Shown here: positions 61,019-64,000 of the stretch, in pieces
How the letters are laid out: each line of letters begins with the position of its first letter
Position numbering within the stretch: the stretch's first letter is position 1
Assembly (NCBI RefSeq): GCF_000227465.1
Contig: NC_016047.1
Location: forward strand, 3,204,857-3,268,856
Direction: 5' to 3'
Source of the DNA: Bacillus spizizenii TU-B-10
GTDB lineage: Bacteria > Bacillota > Bacilli > Bacillales > Bacillaceae
Length of the DNA stretch: 64,000 nt
Notes under the pieces: model-generated
Told to the model about the DNA's origin: nothing
What the model saw: the letters and a program-made list of their open reading frames with translations, nothing else
Databases searched by the model: none
Translations under genes and position numbers: made by a program

Positions 61019-62407
61019 TTATTGCGCGAGCTTCCAAGCGAGCAGATCCCGCAAAAACTCCGGCATAAAATATTCTTTTTCTGCGGCGTCACGGATGATC
61101 GGAAACAGTCTGCCGAGGGTAAACATGTCAAGCACCGCAACAGAGTATTGTTTATGTTTTGCAATCTCTTCCCCGTTCAGCGTGATTCGTGTGACATGCG
61201 TGATTCCGTCATCCAGCCGTTTCGTTTCTACAGCAACACCCGAGTACACCATTTTTCCCATTACTTCTCCGCGGAAGCCGAGCCCTTTGATCCGGAGCTG
61301 CTCCATTTGTTCTGAAGCGGCATGGACAATGGTCTCTTTCAATTCTTCTCCCGTCAGTCGGACAGCCACCGGGTTGATCGGATGAGGGCAGATGCGGTGC
61401 AGATCCAGCTTCGTCACAGGACCCGCTTTCAGCGGACCGAGAATGACACCGGAATTCACCATACTGATGTCCGTCCCGCACCATTCCTTTAACGCGTACG
61501 CCAAAAGCAAAGGCAGCTCTGATTCTTCAAACCACTTCACCTCGGCATCTTGCGCAAGCTCCGCAACAGCATCGGACAGCTTCTCCTCGGCTTCACGTTC
61601 TTTTTCTTTGAGAAACGCTTTTGTTTCTGCTGATTCTCCTGTCCATTCCGCCATGTTTCGCACAGACGCTGTTTTGCTGATGATGCTTCGCTGTATGCTG
61701 TCCACCGTGATTTCTACACAGCCCACATAATGCCCGTATTTCTCGGCGCTGGCAAGCAACACGCCGTTTACCACTTGTCCATCTTCGAGCAAATGATGGG
61801 TGTGCGATTCGAGGATTACATCAATCTCAGGTACCGCTTCAGCCATTGCCTGATCATCTAGGATGCCTAAATGTGACAGCAGAACGATGATATCAGCCTG
61901 CCCTTTCACTTCCTGAATAGTTTCTTTTACGCTTTCAAAAGCATCGGTTACTGTCCATCCCAGCTTGTCATAAACGGGATAATACGGCACAGTTACACCT
62001 AAAAAAGCAATGGACATACCGTTTTTCAATGTTTTGATATGGTAAGGAACCGCCCAGGACGGACGGCTTCCGTTTTTGTCATATAGATTAGAGACGATAA
62101 CGGGAAATTCAGCATGATCATATAAGGCTGCGAGCTCATCATGCGGAAGCGTAATCCCTTCGTTATTGCCGATCACCGCTCCATCAATGTGAAGACGGTT
62201 TAAGAGATCGACATTCGCTTTTCCGAAAGTCGCCTCTGTCACGAATTGAAAACGATCAAGATGATCGCCAATATCAAAAACGAGCGTCTCTTCGCTGTCT
62301 GATTGATGCTCTTTTCTTTTCTGCTCGATATAATCTACAATTTTCGGCCAGTTTTCAAAATGGCTGTGCAAATCATTTGTATGATATAAGCGGAGCTTCT
62401 CCTTCAT
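61019..62407 (-). CDS. yunD: 5'-nucleotidase-type metallophosphatase YunD
   Basis: A 462-residue protein with an N-terminal metallophosphatase domain and a C-terminal 5'-nucleotidase domain. Metal motifs are visible: HTNDLHSH at residues 9-16, FDIGDHLDR near 44, GNNEGI near 82 and SHTHH near 205. No signal peptide is seen, so unlike UshA it is probably cytoplasmic. ATG 62407 follows GGGAGAG. It lies 19 bases after yunE on the same strand. Confidence 0.9.
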   Translation of the reverse strand: MKEKLRLYHTNDLHSHFENWPKIVDYIEQKRKEHQSDSEETLVFDIGDHLDRFQFVTEATFGKANVDLLNRLHIDGAVIGNNEGITLPHDELAALYDHAEFPVIVSNLYDKNGSRPSWAVPYHIKTLKNGMSIAFLGVTVPYYPVYDKLGWTVTDAFESVKETIQEVKGQADIIVLLSHLGILDDQAMAEAVPEIDVILESHTHHLLEDGQVVNGVLLASAEKYGHYVGCVEITVDSIQRSIISKTASVRNMAEWTGESAETKAFLKEKEREAEEKLSDAVAELAQDAEVKWFEESELPLLLAYALKEWCGTDISMVNSGVILGPLKAGPVTKLDLHRICPHPINPVAVRLTGEELKETIVHAASEQMEQLRIKGLGFRGEVMGKMVYSGVAVETKRLDDGITHVTRITLNGEEIAKHKQYSVAVLDMFTLGRLFPIIRDAAEKEYFMPEFLRDLLAWKLAQ

Positions 62408-62426
62408 ATTATCTCTCCCTAATCGT

Positions 62427-63248
62427 TCAGCTGAAAATGCCTTCATAAATGAGCTGGCAGCCGATCAAAATCAATACGATCCGCATGATCATTACGATCG
62501 TTTTCGTCTGCATTTTTCTGTTGATGGCGGCGCCAAGCTTTCCGCCGAACCAGGCGCCGGGCACAAGTGCGAGGGCATACAGCCAATTGACATGCCCGGA
62601 AATAACATGTGAAACAGACCCTGTCATAGAGGACAGGAAAATAATAAACATGGACGTTGCCACCGCAACCTTCGGCGGGAACAGGAATAACAGCATCATC
62701 GCCGGAACCATGAGCGATCCGCCGCCTATTCCGAAAAGCCCCCCTAAAAAGCCGACAACAAAGGCAATCGCAATGCCGATAGGCGCCTGATATGAGTACG
62801 TATAAGGCTCACCGGCATCATCCTGAAATGTCCGAATAATCCCTTTGTGCGCTTTGTTGATCGGCCGGGCTTTCGCTTTGAGCATTAAGGATAATGAAAT
62901 AAGAATCATAAAAATGCCAAACCAAATGGAAAACGAGTTTGAATTGAACAGCTTTGACACGTAAGCCCCGATAATGCTGCCGGGACCTGAACCAATAAAG
63001 AAAATGAGCCCGCTCTTATAATCAACGGTTTTATATTTAATATAAGCCAAAGTTGAAGAAAGACCCGTAAAAATAATGACCAAAAGCGAAGTTCCAATTG
63101 CGACCTGCGGCGTCACATCCTGAAACAGCGGCGTCACTGTGCTTAGAAACATCAGAGACGGCACGATCACAATTCCGCCGCCAAGCCCAATCAGGCTTCC
63201 TACCGTACCTGCGATTAATCCCAGTACGACCAAAATCACCAACGACAT
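62427..63248 (-). CDS. yunE: TauE/SafE-family membrane protein YunE
   Basis: A 273-residue membrane protein with seven or eight hydrophobic segments and repeated GxGGG motifs, GLGGGIVIVPSLMF near residue 24 and GIGGGSLMVPAMML near 168, typical of the TauE/SafE family of anion exporters. The repeated halves suggest an internal duplication. ATG 63248 is chosen; a TTG just before it is less likely. Substrate unknown; sulphite or organosulphonate export is a family guess. Confidence 0.88.
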   Translation of the reverse strand: MSLVILVVLGLIAGTVGSLIGLGGGIVIVPSLMFLSTVTPLFQDVTPQVAIGTSLLVIIFTGLSSTLAYIKYKTVDYKSGLIFFIGSGPGSIIGAYVSKLFNSNSFSIWFGIFMILISLSLMLKAKARPINKAHKGIIRTFQDDAGEPYTYSYQAPIGIAIAFVVGFLGGLFGIGGGSLMVPAMMLLFLFPPKVAVATSMFIIFLSSMTGSVSHVISGHVNWLYALALVPGAWFGGKLGAAINRKMQTKTIVMIMRIVLILIGCQLIYEGIFS

Positions 63249-63265
63249 CAATCAAAACCTCTTTT

Positions 63266-64000
63266 CTAAAATAAATCGAGCTGTCTCGGAGCAAGTCCGC
63301 TGTACTCGATATCAAGCAGTTCAAGCATCTGCTTGCCATTATCCGCGGCGTCTCCGCCGGAATTGTTGTTGAACAGGACAAAAACATCCTTAGATTGCTG
63401 CTGCAATTCATTCAGGTGCTTTTTCCAATCCGCCAGCTCCTGTTGATTGTAGCGGTATAAGTACCTGACCTCCCGCCAGTTTTTCCCGCCGTCAGGCTTC
63501 ATCCAGCCCTGCTTGTTGCGTCCGTGAAACCTGACGAGCGTTTTGTTTTCATCGGTCGCGCGCAACACAGTCGGGACGCTGCCTTCTCCGATTTGCGGTT
63601 CATCACAGACACTGTGAATCCAGCCTTCCGCTTTCATAAATGAAAGCGTCTGCTCATAAAATGGCGGCGAGAACCAGGAGCGGTTTCTGAATTCAAGCGC
63701 ACATGGAATATCTCCCATTTGGTGCTTGCACCATCTCAAATAAGCGACATTCTCCTTCTTGCAGTCAAACCACGGCGGAAATTGAAACAGCACCATGGCA
63801 AGCTTATTGCTATGTAAATATGGCGTTAAAGACACCTTAAACGCGTCAAACATCTCCTCTTTTGAATCAAAGGGGATTTCTCCGCGCTGATGCCCTGTCA
63901 TGCCCTGATACGCTTTCACGATAAATTGAAAGGTTTCCGGCGTTTCCTTCACCCACTTTTCATTATTTCGCGCCGGCTGAATTGCGTAAAAGCTCGCGTC
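63266..64000 (-). CDS. yunF: DUF72 protein YunF, partial
   Basis: The C-terminal 244 residues of a DUF72 protein; the start lies past the right edge. The first visible residues read DASFYAIQPARNNEKWV and join directly to the long frame. Near residues 160-190 of the visible part it reads YLYRYNQQELADWKKHL and then FVLFNNNSGGDAADNGKQM, the family's closing motif. DUF72 proteins have a TIM-barrel fold and unknown function. It lies 17 bases before yunE. Confidence 0.88.
   Translation of the reverse strand, partial: DASFYAIQPARNNEKWVKETPETFQFIVKAYQGMTGHQRGEIPFDSKEEMFDAFKVSLTPYLHSNKLAMVLFQFPPWFDCKKENVAYLRWCKHQMGDIPCALEFRNRSWFSPPFYEQTLSFMKAEGWIHSVCDEPQIGEGSVPTVLRATDENKTLVRFHGRNKQGWMKPDGGKNWREVRYLYRYNQQELADWKKHLNELQQQSKDVFVLFNNNSGGDAADNGKQMLELLDIEYSGLAPRQLDLF

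Overview
This window is chromosomal DNA from a member of the Bacillus subtilis species complex. Protein after protein matches genes I recall from B. subtilis, and the gene order also follows that chromosome from yueF to yunF. The siderophore operon, the YukE secretion locus and the sporulation genes (lytH, yunB, yutH) all fit a spore-forming Bacillus. Gene names rest on recall of these families, not on a database search. I see no insertion sequence, prophage, tRNA, rRNA or CRISPR array.

Region by region. 1-3300: end of yueF, a yuzE copy broken by one in-frame stop codon, then yuzF, yueE and yueD. 3349-13575 (minus strand): a complete Firmicute type VII secretion locus, yukE-yukD-yukC-yukB-yueB-yueC, with no LXG toxin gene beside it. 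13576-14145: a 570-bp gap with no protein gene I accept, but with a well-formed promoter and terminator pair that could make a small RNA. 14146-17403: alanine catabolism (adeR, ald) and yukJ. 17447-30582: the bacillibactin operon dhbA-C-E-B-F plus an mbtH-like gene, and the siderophore esterase gene besA; dhbA and besA each have a Fur box. 30735-39924: yuiH, the biotin transporter gene bioY behind a BirA operator, yuiF, pepA, yuiD, yuiC, yuiB, yuiA, and the redox genes yumB and yumC with small yuzG. 40202-42420: guaC, paiB and paiA. 42421-42961: a second gap with two near-identical 21-bp repeats and a 40-codon reading frame.

42962-48086: iron-sulphur and thiol proteins (yutM, yuzB, yuzD, yutI), dapF, nucleoside permease yutK and the NADH dehydrogenase-like yutJ. 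48128-53495: yuxL peptidase and the threonine operon hom-thrC-thrB, whose genes overlap and are probably translationally coupled. 53663-64000: yutH to yunF, including lipoate synthase (lipA), the spore endopeptidase lytH, yunB and the yunC-yunD-yunE-yunF set; yunF runs off the right edge.

Most of the window is well-known core genome. The parts least explained by known genes are the candidate small RNA between yukE and adeR, the repeat-bearing gap between paiA and yutM, a palindrome on the yuiF promoter and one in the lipA-lytH gap.
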